From a virus, in the IMG/VR virus record IMGVR_UViG_3300047095_000666, positions 33,886-97,885 of that record: a stretch of 64,000 nt of DNA. One strand, 5' to 3'. The notes beneath the pieces are model-generated. The model worked only from the letters and a program-made list of their open reading frames with translations. It did no database searches and had not been told where the DNA came from. Below, piece after piece: positions 42,376 to 51,669 of this stretch; the first letter of the stretch is position 1, and every line of letters begins with the position of its first letter. A program made the translations under genes and the position numbers.

Positions 42376-42747
42376 TCAGTCCTGCAGACCTTGTACGCCG
42401 AAGATATTGATGCCGTTCGGGACGGCAACCGGCAGGTTCATGATCTGATTGTCCCACTGCTGGGTCAGGGTGACCTTCGCGCCTTCGTACCAGTCGTTCA
42501 AGTCGAGGTGCTGGATCGGGTCATAGCCCTTGGCGATCAGAGTGCTGGGGTGAACGAACTGCTCCAGCAGGGAGCCCTTCTTCCAGTCTTGGGAGCCGTC
42601 TTCGCCGTCAGTGACGGTCTCGCGGTCGATCAGCTGGTTCAGCTCCTCGCGGGTGTCGGCACGGACCACCGGCAGGACGGATTCTTCGTTGATTTTCAGG
42701 GGGAGCGCCAGAACGTGCTGTTCGGTTTTGCGGTTGTTGCTATCCAC
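42376..42747 (-). CDS. Hypothetical protein
   Basis: 123 residues, acidic, no recognised motif. The start follows AGTAGAAAGGGCATCAA and lies 14 bases past the primase stop. It could be a primase or replisome accessory factor from its position only. Confidence 0.62.
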   Translation of the reverse strand: MDSNNRKTEQHVLALPLKINEESVLPVVRADTREELNQLIDRETVTDGEDGSQDWKKGSLLEQFVHPSTLIAKGYDPIQHLDLNDWYEGAKVTLTQQWDNQIMNLPVAVPNGINIFGVQGLQD

Positions 42748-42760
42748 TTTGATGCCCTTT

Positions 42761-43783
42761 CTACTTCAGTTTGAACATTTTTGGTTTGATGAGGTCCTTT
42801 CGAACCCCGAAGTCCTTCTGCCCTTCCATCTGGTTGTAGCAGATCCGGATCTTGTTATACCGCCATTCCGGGAGGATGAACTGGTAGTCGTCCAGCGACA
42901 CGTCGTTGTCACTGTATATCGTCAGGTTCATATTTAGGAACCCCATCCGCATTAGCATCGTGGGGAAGAGGTTGAAGCCTTTCCCGTTGATCGCACAGAA
43001 GACGTGGTTCTTATTCTGCTTCCCGGCGAAGAAGTTGTTGTAGACTGAGAGGAGGTCGAAGACTCCCTCGGTCATCACGACGTTTACTTCAGGAGCCATC
43101 AGCTCCAAGTCGCTCCGGATGGTGTAGATTTTGCTGCCCTCCCCGAACGGGTCGAGACATATGGTCTTGAACCTTCTCTTGAAGTCGCCGTCGATGTACC
43201 TGAACGTCGCATGGGAGCAGTCCCGAGACAGCCAACCAAGGCCGAACTTGTCGACGAGGTAACAGTCCTTGGACATCCGATCATCGTCAAGAAGCTTCTC
43301 CATGCCGTTAAGCACGAGGAAGTCCTCCAGAGAGCCGATGATTCGGTACTTCAGCAGGTCGTCCCTGCCGAAGGGCACGCCGAGTCGGTCCTCCATGTAC
43401 TTCAGCTTCTTCTTGAACGAGCCGGTCAGCTGGTACTTGGGGAACTTAGGCTTCTTGAACTTCAGGTACGAGAGGCTGCTGCCGTTGACGGTAGTATTGC
43501 TCTTGTATCTCTTTACTTCCTTGTGGATGCCGAGCGCGATCTCGTCGTCGAAGACGCCGATGTCGTTCAGCACGTCATCATTGAGGATGCCAGACGTCTC
43601 GCAACGCTGGCAGAAGAAAGAGTACGGCGCACTGACAGATACGTACAGGTGCGCGTGAGTTTTGTCGCGTATCGAATCCCCGCAATAAGGGCAGCGTAGA
43701 TTCAACTCCGTCTTGTTGGCGTTGAAGTACGCTACCCTTTTTGCTTCACGGAGGGCGCGATACAGGTCATCTATAAGCGCCAT
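42761..43783 (-). CDS. DNA primase with zinc finger and TOPRIM domain
   Basis: 340 residues. The N-terminus has CPYCGDS (31-37) and FFCQRCE (Cys58, Cys61), a CHC2-like zinc finger for template recognition. A TOPRIM-type strand VVMTEGVFDLLSV lies near residue 235, and YSDND near 296 is a candidate for the second TOPRIM motif. The protein is shorter than bacterial DnaG and has no helicase-binding domain, as in several phage primases. Start after AGGAGGGCGC. It would make RNA primers for lagging-strand synthesis. Confidence 0.87.
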   Translation of the reverse strand: MALIDDLYRALREAKRVAYFNANKTELNLRCPYCGDSIRDKTHAHLYVSVSAPYSFFCQRCETSGILNDDVLNDIGVFDDEIALGIHKEVKRYKSNTTVNGSSLSYLKFKKPKFPKYQLTGSFKKKLKYMEDRLGVPFGRDDLLKYRIIGSLEDFLVLNGMEKLLDDDRMSKDCYLVDKFGLGWLSRDCSHATFRYIDGDFKRRFKTICLDPFGEGSKIYTIRSDLELMAPEVNVVMTEGVFDLLSVYNNFFAGKQNKNHVFCAINGKGFNLFPTMLMRMGFLNMNLTIYSDNDVSLDDYQFILPEWRYNKIRICYNQMEGQKDFGVRKDLIKPKMFKLK

Positions 43784-43799
43784 GCGCCCTCCTTTCCGG

Positions 43800-45257
43800 T
43801 CAGTAACGCTCCAGGAAGGAAAGGATTTCCTGGATGATGCCGCGCTGGTTGCCTTCGGTGTCGATGAACTTCTGGAGGTCTTCTTCCTCGTCTCGGAACC
43901 CCTTGACGCAGGTGAACTCCGTATTCATAATATCTCCGATAAAGGAGATTAGCATCTTGTTTTCTGCGAGCTTTTCCTTGACGAGCGGGAACCGGTTCAG
44001 CAGGGCGCGGTACGAACGGGATTGCAGGACTTCTCCGATCAGCTTGCCCCGATTGAAGCTCTTCTTGTTCTCCTTCGGCTCGGTGGAGGAGCCGATCATG
44101 GCGGCGAGGCTCTTGTAGTTCTTCTCGATGAGGAACTGACGGGTGATCATCAGCAACCAGATGTACTCCTCCCGGTTGCAGAGCGTCACGTTGATGCGGT
44201 CCTTGCCGTTGACGTAGTAGTCGATGAGGCGCATCTGTACCTGATTCGGAGCGATGTTCTCGGCGAAGTACTCGTGTTCTTCCTCGGAGAAGCGAATCTT
44301 GTGCTTGTCAATGAAGTTCCGAATCGCTTCCTTCTCGATGACGTAGGACATCTCGTTTGCGTTGACCAGACGCATTTCCATCCGGGTGAACGGGTTGATC
44401 CCTGTATCGTTGCCCTCGGTCTTGATCTGAGAGATCGGCTTGAAGGTGATCTTGATGTTCTGAGTGAAGGTGTACATCACCTGCTGCTTGATCACGACGT
44501 GCAGGAACGACACGACGGAGCGGTTGATATCCAGCTTCGGGATCGTGTCGCGGATGATCTTGCGGTTCAGGTCAATGATCAGCAGCTGGTCGTTGACAGC
44601 GATGTTCTTCAGGTAGTCCCACATCACGCGGTCAGAGTACAGCGTGTTCTGCACCGAGGAAGTGATGAAGCGGTTGATCTTGGACGGGAGGTCCACGGTC
44701 TCGCCTTCCTCGTCCACGCGGAAGACCTTGAAGATCTCCCCGAAGATCCGCACGGTCAGGTCCTGCTCCTTCTTGATGTCAAACTTCTCCATGAAGGCGC
44801 AGATCAGCGGCACCGTGAGACGGCACATGAACGACACGCAGATCAGCAGTTTGGCGTAGGAGTCCTTGAACTGCAGTTCTTCTTCGCCGTTGCGGGTCTC
44901 GATGGTGATCGTGTACTCCTCACTCACCTTGTCCCTGATGACGTGTTGCAGGGTGTCGTCGGAGATGACGTGCTCCTTGATGATATCGATCAGCTGGAGC
45001 TCGATCTCGTCGCGCTCGCCTTCTTCGATCTGGTCGATCATGATGCGAGCGGTGAGGTACTTCTCGGAGAAGTCCGGGTGGATCCGGAAGACGTACTTCA
45101 TGTCGTCGATCACGCGGTCCATGATCGAGAGGTAAACGCGCTTGCGGTGCAACGGGTAGTAGTTGTAGGTTGTGTCGTCCTCCAGATCGAAGATCTCGTT
45201 GAAGTCGATGTTGAACCCTTTACCTTCGACGGAAAACAACTTCTCTATGTGCGGCAT
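43800..45257 (-). CDS. Hypothetical protein upstream of the primase gene
   Basis: 485 residues, charged, mixed helix and strand, with no signal, membrane segment or recognised motif. It is 16 bases upstream of the primase start and shares its transcript. A replication role is possible. It does not resemble a helicase, as no Walker motifs are present. Start MPHIEKLF after AAAGGATTAGGGGC. Confidence 0.65.
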   Translation of the reverse strand: MPHIEKLFSVEGKGFNIDFNEIFDLEDDTTYNYYPLHRKRVYLSIMDRVIDDMKYVFRIHPDFSEKYLTARIMIDQIEEGERDEIELQLIDIIKEHVISDDTLQHVIRDKVSEEYTITIETRNGEEELQFKDSYAKLLICVSFMCRLTVPLICAFMEKFDIKKEQDLTVRIFGEIFKVFRVDEEGETVDLPSKINRFITSSVQNTLYSDRVMWDYLKNIAVNDQLLIIDLNRKIIRDTIPKLDINRSVVSFLHVVIKQQVMYTFTQNIKITFKPISQIKTEGNDTGINPFTRMEMRLVNANEMSYVIEKEAIRNFIDKHKIRFSEEEHEYFAENIAPNQVQMRLIDYYVNGKDRINVTLCNREEYIWLLMITRQFLIEKNYKSLAAMIGSSTEPKENKKSFNRGKLIGEVLQSRSYRALLNRFPLVKEKLAENKMLISFIGDIMNTEFTCVKGFRDEEEDLQKFIDTEGNQRGIIQEILSFLERY

Positions 45258-45287
45258 GCCCCTAATCCTTTCTGACGCTTTTTTTGG

Positions 45288-46028
45288 TTACTTCTTGACT
45301 CTCGTTTTGGTCTTTCTGATGGGAGACCTTCCCCTTTTCACTCGCTTCTTCTCCAGCTCCGTCACGGTGACCGTCTTCTGGCGGCTCCGCTTCTCGGCCT
45401 TCTTCTTCTCTGACTGCAGGTGCTTCTTGTTCGCGTAGTCCCGCTCGACGTCCTCGAAGCTCCGGATCGCGTTCTTGATCGAGATCTTGTTGGAGACGGT
45501 GAGGAACTTCGAGTAGTTCTCCCGCATGAAGAGTCGATTCTCTTGGATGAAGAGGATGGCGTAGACCACGCTCTTCTCGTAGTTGATCGTCTCGTCAGGA
45601 TTCCTCGTCTTCGGTGGCTGCGTCAGAGCTTCCTTCGGCAGCAGCGGGCGCAGGTATTCGACCAGCAGCTCCCTCTGGTTGAACACGTACGCGTATGTGA
45701 AGACGAACGCGAAGTTGTTGCTGAAGATCTTGATCTTCTTCGGCAACAGTGAGGTTTCAAGGCTCCCGACTCCCATGAATTCGATGCAGACGTCGTATGT
45801 CACGCCTTCCACGGATTCCGAGGGAACCTTCACCGACAGTATGATCGAGTCGGAGACCTTGTATGCGTTGAAATTGAATCTACCGCCAGACTCCTTCAAG
45901 AGGTGGCGGTAGCGCCCAAAGAGAGCGTCCACGATTGCTTGACGCTGAGAACCGCTCGCTGCACCGGCACCGATCGGATTCTTCATATACGACTGCAGCG
46001 TGTACTCGTACTTTTTATTGTCCTCCAT
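45288..46028 (-). CDS. Hypothetical protein with basic C-terminal tail
   Basis: 246 residues. The first ~180 form a mixed domain; the last ~50 are extremely basic (repeated KKR, RSR and KTK groups), suggesting nucleic-acid binding or virion DNA packaging. Start after CTCCTATGG in reverse, i.e. a TAGGAG-like site in the upstream leader. No family recognised. First gene of the primase operon, just after the chaperonin terminator. Confidence 0.64.
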   Translation of the reverse strand: MEDNKKYEYTLQSYMKNPIGAGAASGSQRQAIVDALFGRYRHLLKESGGRFNFNAYKVSDSIILSVKVPSESVEGVTYDVCIEFMGVGSLETSLLPKKIKIFSNNFAFVFTYAYVFNQRELLVEYLRPLLPKEALTQPPKTRNPDETINYEKSVVYAILFIQENRLFMRENYSKFLTVSNKISIKNAIRSFEDVERDYANKKHLQSEKKKAEKRSRQKTVTVTELEKKRVKRGRSPIRKTKTRVKK

Positions 46029-46104
46029 AGGAGGTTACCCCGCTTCTTCTTATGCCCTCCCCGCGAGGGGCAGGCATTATAACTCAAAATGGGTGAACGA
46101 GGGG

Positions 46105-46143
46105 AAAATTTGCAGATGACCGAAGGTTCCGGTCATCTGCAAA
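46105..46143 (-). terminator. Rho-independent terminator after the chaperonin gene
   Basis: Perfect 13-bp stem (46109-46121 with 46131-46143), nine-base loop, followed on the minus strand by UUUU. It comes 12 bases after the chaperonin stop. Confidence 0.8.
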
Positions 46144-46154
46144 CTAATGATATA

Positions 46155-47846
46155 TCAGCACGATACGAATTGATTGATGCTCAAGAGCATCCCGACGATC
46201 GAAACAGATGCCTTCAGGATCTGGATGTCGGTGTCGATCGGTGCCAATACAGTGGTGTCCTCGATGGATTCGAGGTTCCCCGTCATGACGTTGAAAATCT
46301 TGTCGTCCACCCCTTGCAGGATGGTCCGGAAGCCTTCATGGTCTGCTTTTGCCTGCGGAGATTTGCTGGCGATGCAGAAGTAGGTATCGAAGTACACCAT
46401 GACCAGACGCTGGAAGATCAGGCGGATGTACTCTTCGTCGAACTGCTGGAAGACGTAGTCGTTCTTGTAGATCGAGTCGAAGCGAGAGTTCAGCTGCTTC
46501 ATGGCAAAGTACAGGTTGACGTTGCCGCCGAAGCCGTATCCCTTGTTGATGGCAGACTTGCATGCAAGGACAGCGTCCTCCACGAGGTAACGGCGGGCCT
46601 TCTTCTCCTCTTCGGTGATGCCACCGACCAGCACCTTGACCGTGACTCCGCTCAGCTTGGACAGACGGACCCGGACCGCACCGCGCTGTGCGGGCAGGTT
46701 GTTCGGGATATCGTCGTACTCTTTGTTGAGCTGCTCGACACGTTCGAGGTAGAACGGAGTGCTCTTGACGAGCCCGTCGCCGCCGATGAACATCGTCTTC
46801 GTGCCGAACAACTCGACGCTCTTACAAGCGCCAAGCTGCTCCAGCTTGAAGTTCTTCGGGTCGCGTACGCAATCCGAGTCGAGATAGATGGCGAGGTCGA
46901 GGAACTCGTTGTGAGCGTTCTCCATCGACAAGTCGTTCGCACGGATCAGAACGACCTTGTTCTTGCCCTTCAGGAAGTCCGACAGACAGTCGTTGACGGT
47001 TTCCTCGTGGGTCACTTCCACGATCGCCACGATCGGACGGTCGGGATGAGCCTTCTGGATTTCCTTGAGGTTGTCGTAGTGGTCGGGGAAGAACTCGTAG
47101 CTCATGTAGATGAGCGGTTCCTTCACGACCAGAGCAGACTTACCAACCTGATTGAAGTACAGATTGTGAATCGGACCGCGATCGAAGGTAAAGCCATAGC
47201 GAGTCGAGTGCGACAGCGGCACGTTCGAGTCGCGAGGGTCTTCCTCGATGCGGATGTCCGAGAGGTAGCTCAGCTTGTTGAACAGACCGGCAATGTAATC
47301 CCCGATCTTGACGTCGTTGTTGTTCGAGATACTGGCAATCGACGTCAGCACGGAGTGGCGGTTGCCGTCGTCGATCTTACGGCAGTTCACGGTCATGTCC
47401 TCTTCGAGGTACGTGACGATGCGTTCCAGCACGTCGATCAGCTGCTTCCGCGTGTACTTCGGAGTCTCCCGGAGACCTGACAGGTACTCATACATGAACG
47501 AGGCCGAAAGCACCGCGCTGGTGGAGCCGTCGCCGACAGTCTTGACGAGGTTGTAGGAGACGCGCTTGATCAAATCGTGCAGCGCCTTGTCCTGCGAGTT
47601 GCTGAAGCGCAGGTTTTCGAGGATGGTGTAGCCATCCTTGGTGACAGTCGGGGTAGAACCGAGCTTTTCGATCAGGGTGTTCGAACCCAGAGGACCGTAG
47701 CTCTTGACGAGGATCCCGCACAGATTAGCGAGAAAGCCCACGGTGCCTTGGTGGAACTCGTCGTCGTCTCGGACTACTCCGTCGATGCGGCGACTGTCTT
47801 CCTTGACCTCCGCCGTACTTTCTTTCTTTTTGAAAAATCCAAACAT
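46155..47846 (-). CDS. GroEL-like chaperonin
   Basis: 563 residues, with the group I chaperonin signatures in order: SYGPLGSNTLIE (50-60), PTVTKDGYTILE (66-77), GDGSTSAVL (105-113), a central FDRGPI, VKVLVGG with a nearby VEDAVLA that carries the likely catalytic Asp, and a late GYGFGG. The ATP-binding residues are retained, so it should be active. It lacks the GGM-rich tail of bacterial GroEL, and no GroES gene is seen in the window. Phage chaperonins are known from a few jumbo phages such as OBP and EL, where they help fold virion proteins. Start after AAGGACTAGCAG. Confidence 0.92.
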   Translation of the reverse strand: MFGFFKKKESTAEVKEDSRRIDGVVRDDDEFHQGTVGFLANLCGILVKSYGPLGSNTLIEKLGSTPTVTKDGYTILENLRFSNSQDKALHDLIKRVSYNLVKTVGDGSTSAVLSASFMYEYLSGLRETPKYTRKQLIDVLERIVTYLEEDMTVNCRKIDDGNRHSVLTSIASISNNNDVKIGDYIAGLFNKLSYLSDIRIEEDPRDSNVPLSHSTRYGFTFDRGPIHNLYFNQVGKSALVVKEPLIYMSYEFFPDHYDNLKEIQKAHPDRPIVAIVEVTHEETVNDCLSDFLKGKNKVVLIRANDLSMENAHNEFLDLAIYLDSDCVRDPKNFKLEQLGACKSVELFGTKTMFIGGDGLVKSTPFYLERVEQLNKEYDDIPNNLPAQRGAVRVRLSKLSGVTVKVLVGGITEEEKKARRYLVEDAVLACKSAINKGYGFGGNVNLYFAMKQLNSRFDSIYKNDYVFQQFDEEYIRLIFQRLVMVYFDTYFCIASKSPQAKADHEGFRTILQGVDDKIFNVMTGNLESIEDTTVLAPIDTDIQILKASVSIVGMLLSINQFVSC

Positions 47847-47856
47847 CTGCTAGTCC

Positions 47857-48039
47857 TTATTTTTGCTTTGACTGAGAACGGATCTTCTCCATCTCTTTTT
47901 CTTCGATCTTCCTCTTATCTTCGAGGAATTTCGACCGCCCGTTGTACAGATCGGTTAGCAAGGGAAGCTCGACATTCAGGACATCATCGAGAGTCAGTTG
48001 ACCCTTGAAGATGTCGAGAGTCGCGGCAACTTGATACAT
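47857..48039 (-). CDS. Small protein following the zinc-ribbon baseplate gene
   Basis: 60 residues from the ATG at 48039, ending with a charged coiled-coil-like tail (EEKEMEKIRSQ). The reading frame stays open upstream to the previous stop, so a non-ATG start that adds up to 20 residues is possible; the ribosome site for the ATG is poor. It lies between a gp26-like gene and the chaperonin. T4 has small hub-assembly proteins in comparable positions, but no direct similarity is evident. Confidence 0.55.
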   Translation of the reverse strand: MYQVAATLDIFKGQLTLDDVLNVELPLLTDLYNGRSKFLEDKRKIEEKEMEKIRSQSKQK

Positions 48040-48095
48040 GATGTTGTCCAGCGATCTCTCGACAGCGGCCTGAGGGCGTATGTCAAGGAGCTTTC

Positions 48096-49256
48096 TTAAG
48101 CCCTTACCATACTTAGAAAAAGGATTTCAGTCATGTCCACGACGATGTTCTTGATCTCGTGGCCGCAGTTACGGCAGGTGCAGTCGGGCAGCTTGTACTC
48201 GACCTTATACTTCTCCAGCTTGTCCTTGACGGCCTTGTCCAGAGCCTTGCGATCTTCCGGAGGCATGTCGACGATGACGCGCAGCTTGTCCTCGACGGTC
48301 TCGACCTCGATGTACTCGACTTGGCCCTGAGACATCGCGTGGATGTGCGGGATGAACATGTCACCGACGTACTTCAGGTAGGTGAAGATCTCCGGCTCGT
48401 AGTTCTTGAAGGACTCGACGCGCTGCAGGGACTTCAGGTAGTCATGCAGGGTCGGAGTGACGATGTCCATCACCACCTTGGTGCGCGGCAGGACGATGCG
48501 ATCCTTCATGTTGACCACGGAGTGCTGAACCAGCTCGCTCGGATTGTAGTTCTTGCCGAGAACGTCTTGGATGTACGCTGCAGTTTCCTGCTCGTTCTTG
48601 GCCTGGATCAGCAGCTCCTTGGAGATGCGAGCCTTGTTCTCCGAGCTGCACTTCGGGCAGGTGACGTCGTAGTCGGTCTCGTTCGGGAACGTGGCGCAGT
48701 AGATGCCATAGATGAAGGTCTCGAAGTCGTTTTCCGAGGTGATCTTCAGCCAGTCCTCGAAGCGGATCTTGCCGACCGAGCTGTTGACCATGTGGTTGAA
48801 GACGAAGTTGAAGAGCTTCATGTTCTGCTCTTTCTCCGTGCCGGTGAACTTGCGCACCTTGATCATGTCGTCGTTGTTCATCGACTTGAAGGCGGCACGG
48901 TAGCCGGACTGCAGGGCGATGACGTCATACGACGGCTTCAGGAACAGAGCGTCGAGTTCTTGAAAGACGCCGAGGGGGTTGTTCACCTTGACGATCTTGA
49001 TCTTGTTCAGATCGATCTGGACGTTGCCGAGAATCTGGTCGCGAGCCGTGTCCTTGGAGACCGGCTGAGCTGCCTGTTGTTCTTCTTTTTGCTCGACGAC
49101 GAGCTCGTCCGAGTATGCAGCGACTTGCGGTGCGGCTTGCTCGGCGACGGGTTGCTCCGTGGTCTGAGCGACCGGCTGGTCCGTTCCCGGAACCTGTGCC
49201 GATTGGCTGTTCACCAGAGCCGTCAGCTCTTCCATCGAATTGATTTCCATTGCCAT
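48096..49256 (-). CDS. Baseplate hub-like protein with zinc-binding cysteines
   Basis: 386 residues. A Gln/Val/Ala-rich disordered N-terminus (about 12-75) precedes a helical domain. Two CxxC pairs follow: TCPKCSSENK near 198 and CTCRNCG near 360, which could form one or two zinc knuckles. T4 gp26-type baseplate hub proteins also carry a CxxC ribbon before a long helical tail. The gp25-like gene just upstream supports a baseplate role. Start after GAAAGGGCAATCGC. Confidence 0.6.
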   Translation of the reverse strand: MAMEINSMEELTALVNSQSAQVPGTDQPVAQTTEQPVAEQAAPQVAAYSDELVVEQKEEQQAAQPVSKDTARDQILGNVQIDLNKIKIVKVNNPLGVFQELDALFLKPSYDVIALQSGYRAAFKSMNNDDMIKVRKFTGTEKEQNMKLFNFVFNHMVNSSVGKIRFEDWLKITSENDFETFIYGIYCATFPNETDYDVTCPKCSSENKARISKELLIQAKNEQETAAYIQDVLGKNYNPSELVQHSVVNMKDRIVLPRTKVVMDIVTPTLHDYLKSLQRVESFKNYEPEIFTYLKYVGDMFIPHIHAMSQGQVEYIEVETVEDKLRVIVDMPPEDRKALDKAVKDKLEKYKVEYKLPDCTCRNCGHEIKNIVVDMTEILFLSMVRA

Positions 49257-49372
49257 TGCGATTGCCCTTTCAGCGAAAATTTTTCATGTGGGTAATGGGA
49301 AAAACTAAGTGACTGTTTCAGTTCCTCGCGATATGCCCGTCTGCTCGCATACGAATTTTGTTCAGAGACACG

Positions 49373-49410
49373 AATTGTCCCTAAGCCACCAAGAGCTTAG
49401 GGACAATTTT
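49373..49410. terminator. Inverted repeat between baseplate genes
   Basis: 14-bp arms AATTGTCCCTAAGC (49373-49386) and complement (49395-49408). The plus-strand side ends in TTTT; the minus-strand side lacks a U tract, so its effect on the minus-strand genes is uncertain. Confidence 0.5.
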
Positions 49411-49832
49411 CAGAAGTAGAAGTCGGACTTCACTCCGCCTCCGGGGGTGTTCTTCCCGAAGGTGATAGCAAATGAGTCTTTCCCATCGACGACAGACCCT
49501 AGTTTGAAGAAGACAGCAAGAAACTTCTTACCGTCCTCCTTCGAGTCCAGTATCTTGATCTCAAAGTCGGAGACCTCCTTGTTCGGGAGGTACTTGGTGA
49601 CTTGGAAATTGATGCTGTCCTTCAGGTTCGACAGGGTGATGTCGTCTGCGAGTTCCCCGAGGTAAGTCCCAATGCCCACACCGGCATCGATCAGATTCGG
49701 GATGGTCCCCGGCTCCATGATGATGAGAGTCTGGAGACGCCTCGCTAGGGCGAAGAGCCCCGTGATGTTGTGAGACGAGCGGTAGGCGTCTGGGATGAAC
49801 GTCACCTCGTCTTTGCGAGCGTCCACTACCAT
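49410..49832 (-). CDS. gp25-like baseplate wedge protein
   Basis: 140 residues. The central part (LQTLIIMEPGTIPNLID, then GVGIGTYLGE) matches the pattern of the gp25/W lysozyme-like baseplate family, where a conserved P-G-(T/E)-x-P segment precedes a G-x-G-I motif. In T4-like tails gp25 is a sheath-initiating wedge component. The final segment is Gly-rich (NTPGGGVKSDFYF). The start at 49832 follows a ribosome site at the end of the upstream gene. Confidence 0.7.
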   Translation of the reverse strand: MVVDARKDEVTFIPDAYRSSHNITGLFALARRLQTLIIMEPGTIPNLIDAGVGIGTYLGELADDITLSNLKDSINFQVTKYLPNKEVSDFEIKILDSKEDGKKFLAVFFKLGSVVDGKDSFAITFGKNTPGGGVKSDFYF

Positions 49833-49834
49833 GA

Positions 49835-50284
49835 TCAGGACTTATCGCTAATGTTGAAGGTCTCTCGCTCGCCCTTTTGCTCCGGATTCTTCTTGTTCTC
49901 CAGATGGGAAACGATATTGAAAGCCTGAGCCTTAGAGAGCAACACGTTGAGGATCTCGACGTGCTCTTCCATGTACTTGAGGTCGTTCTGAGCGACTTCG
50001 TCGTCCTTGTGCTCGTGAGCGTATTCTTTGCGCTTCTCAAGCTTCTCCTTGGCAGCTTTCAGCGCGTCCCGGATCCGCTCGATGACGTCGGTCTTCTCTT
50101 CGTGAGTGTCGATGTTGACGACGCGTTTGGCCAGATGGTCGATCTCCTTGACGGAGTACCCCTTGAGTTTGCGCGTCGCCCAGGAAATGAAGCTCTCGTA
50201 GGAGAACTCTTCGGAGAGCATGATTTCTTTAGCCTGGGATTCAAGCACTTTGGCTTCGTCCAGAATGATTGTCTTTTCGAACAT
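49835..50284 (-). CDS. Hypothetical coiled-coil protein in the baseplate run
   Basis: 149 residues with long charged helices (about 58-130 with repeated Lys/Glu heptads). No known domain. It ends two bases before the gp25-like start and follows the 50294 gene by nine bases. A tail-assembly chaperone or baseplate factor is plausible from its place. Confidence 0.64.
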   Translation of the reverse strand: MFEKTIILDEAKVLESQAKEIMLSEEFSYESFISWATRKLKGYSVKEIDHLAKRVVNIDTHEEKTDVIERIRDALKAAKEKLEKRKEYAHEHKDDEVAQNDLKYMEEHVEILNVLLSKAQAFNIVSHLENKKNPEQKGERETFNISDKS

Positions 50285-50293
50285 GTCGGTTCC

Positions 50294-50791
50294 TTAAGGA
50301 ATAGTGACCACCCGTAGCGTAGCAACTAGATGATCATTCGGAATCAGGTTGGCGTTCTTGTCGACGTTGGTGATGTCCACCGAGGAAAGCTGTCTTCGAT
50401 TGATGTCGATCAGACCTCCGTTCACTAGGCGGAACCCCTTCTCGTAGAGTTCATCGGGAATATCGAGGAACGCCATGATGTTTGGGTCGGAGCTTCGAAC
50501 CCTTTCAAGAGTAGGAATGCTGAAGATCTCCCCTCTGGTGACGACGTACTTGCCAAACATCGTCTTCCACACACTGACCGAGAAGTTGGTGTGGATCATG
50601 AGGTCTCGCTTGGCATGCACGTCGTTCTTCCACTCCAAGAAGTTACCTTGGAACATGCGATCTTTCATTTGCTGGTCGAGATCGATCACGCCCTTTGTGT
50701 CCATCCCCTCGAAGATTTTCTCGTCGAGATCGAACGTCAGGATTTCTTTTTGGAATAGGTCGAAAATCTCCGGGTAGCTCAGAAATCTCAT
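50294..50791 (-). CDS. Hypothetical protein in the baseplate run
   Basis: 165 residues, mixed alpha/beta, with no motif recognised. It may be a gp53- or hub-type baseplate protein by position, but I see no similarity that supports a name. Start after AAAAGGACAAAGCAAG. Confidence 0.62.
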   Translation of the reverse strand: MRFLSYPEIFDLFQKEILTFDLDEKIFEGMDTKGVIDLDQQMKDRMFQGNFLEWKNDVHAKRDLMIHTNFSVSVWKTMFGKYVVTRGEIFSIPTLERVRSSDPNIMAFLDIPDELYEKGFRLVNGGLIDINRRQLSSVDITNVDKNANLIPNDHLVATLRVVTIP

Positions 50792-50809
50792 CTTGCTTTG
50801 TCCTTTTAG

Positions 50810-51523
50810 TTATGCGGAGAGCACCTTGTCTTTGAAGTAGACGTTGAAAGGAGAGTACAGCTTGTCGTTCACCTGAACGAAGTCGAAGCCCTCGGCGACA
50901 GCGGCGTCTGCCTTCAGCTTTTCTTTGTACTCGTCTCTCTTTTGGTAATGCTCGTTGCCGCCTTTAATCTCTATGATGAGGTTGAGCGAGGGGATGTAGA
51001 AGTCAGGCAGGTAGAACCTCGTCTTCTCTCCATCCTTGTAGTAGATGGTGGGGGGCTGAGTCAGGTATTCGGACTTGAATCCGTACACCGTCTCGATGAA
51101 GTGCAGGAAGTGCTGCTCGTAGAGCCCCGTGATCTCGGTCGTCGAGCCATCCAGCCAAGTGTAGACTTGACCTATGCTCCTCCCGGCCAGCATCTTCTGC
51201 TGGTGCTCCGGGTCGTCGGTCAGGGCGGTCTTGCCGTACTTCTGCATCATCCGGGCCTTGAACTCCTCCCGGTACTGCTTCCGCTCCGCCTCATCAGCGA
51301 ACCGCTCGTACCTCTCGGTGACGGGGTTCCACGCAGTGGGCTTCCCAGAGATAACGCTCTTGCCCTGTGTCTTGCCGTACTTGACGAAGAACCAGAAGCG
51401 GGCAGGATCGTCCCAGCCCAGGTTCTTTATCTCAGTACTCTTGTTTTGTTCGATGTACGAGTAGAGCGCCTGCTTGTTAGGGAAGCTCTTACCCTCGTAC
51501 CTGATTGATTTTCCAATAGCCAT
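50810..51523 (-). CDS. PD-(D/E)xK-fold nuclease (head-completion type candidate)
   Basis: 237 residues. The core is near 136-190: a helix with E136, then RFYLPDFYI (Asp173) and NLIIEIKGG (Glu185, Lys187), the D-x(n)-E-x-K pattern of the PD-(D/E)xK fold. A Gln-rich helix follows. In T4-like phages an endonuclease-fold protein acts in head completion; restriction or repair roles are also possible. Start MAIGKSIR after AGAGAAGACA. First gene of the baseplate operon. Confidence 0.72.
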   Translation of the reverse strand: MAIGKSIRYEGKSFPNKQALYSYIEQNKSTEIKNLGWDDPARFWFFVKYGKTQGKSVISGKPTAWNPVTERYERFADEAERKQYREEFKARMMQKYGKTALTDDPEHQQKMLAGRSIGQVYTWLDGSTTEITGLYEQHFLHFIETVYGFKSEYLTQPPTIYYKDGEKTRFYLPDFYIPSLNLIIEIKGGNEHYQKRDEYKEKLKADAAVAEGFDFVQVNDKLYSPFNVYFKDKVLSA

Positions 51524-51669
51524 TGTCTTCTCTCAAGAAAACTGTCCTATGAAACCTTGGACGAATTTCGTTACTACTACTTTGTTATGATAAATAATAA
51601 AAAAACATAAGAATAACACAAGGATTTTCATGCAATCCTTATCCATTTGATATTTTGAGGAAGAGAATT
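51524..51669. promoter_or_regulatory. Divergent promoter region of the baseplate and spanin units
   Basis: 146 bases, with a very A+T-rich centre (GTTATGATAAATAATAAAAAAACATAAG pattern at 51584-51613). TTATGATAAATAAT could hold -10 elements for either strand. GAGGAAGAG is the ribosome site of the spanin gene at 51670. No small gene is evident. Confidence 0.4.

Noticed and set aside
43800-45257. Possible missing beta N-terminal piece of RNA polymerase
   Set aside because: Size fits, but I could find no beta lobe or Rif-region motif in the protein.
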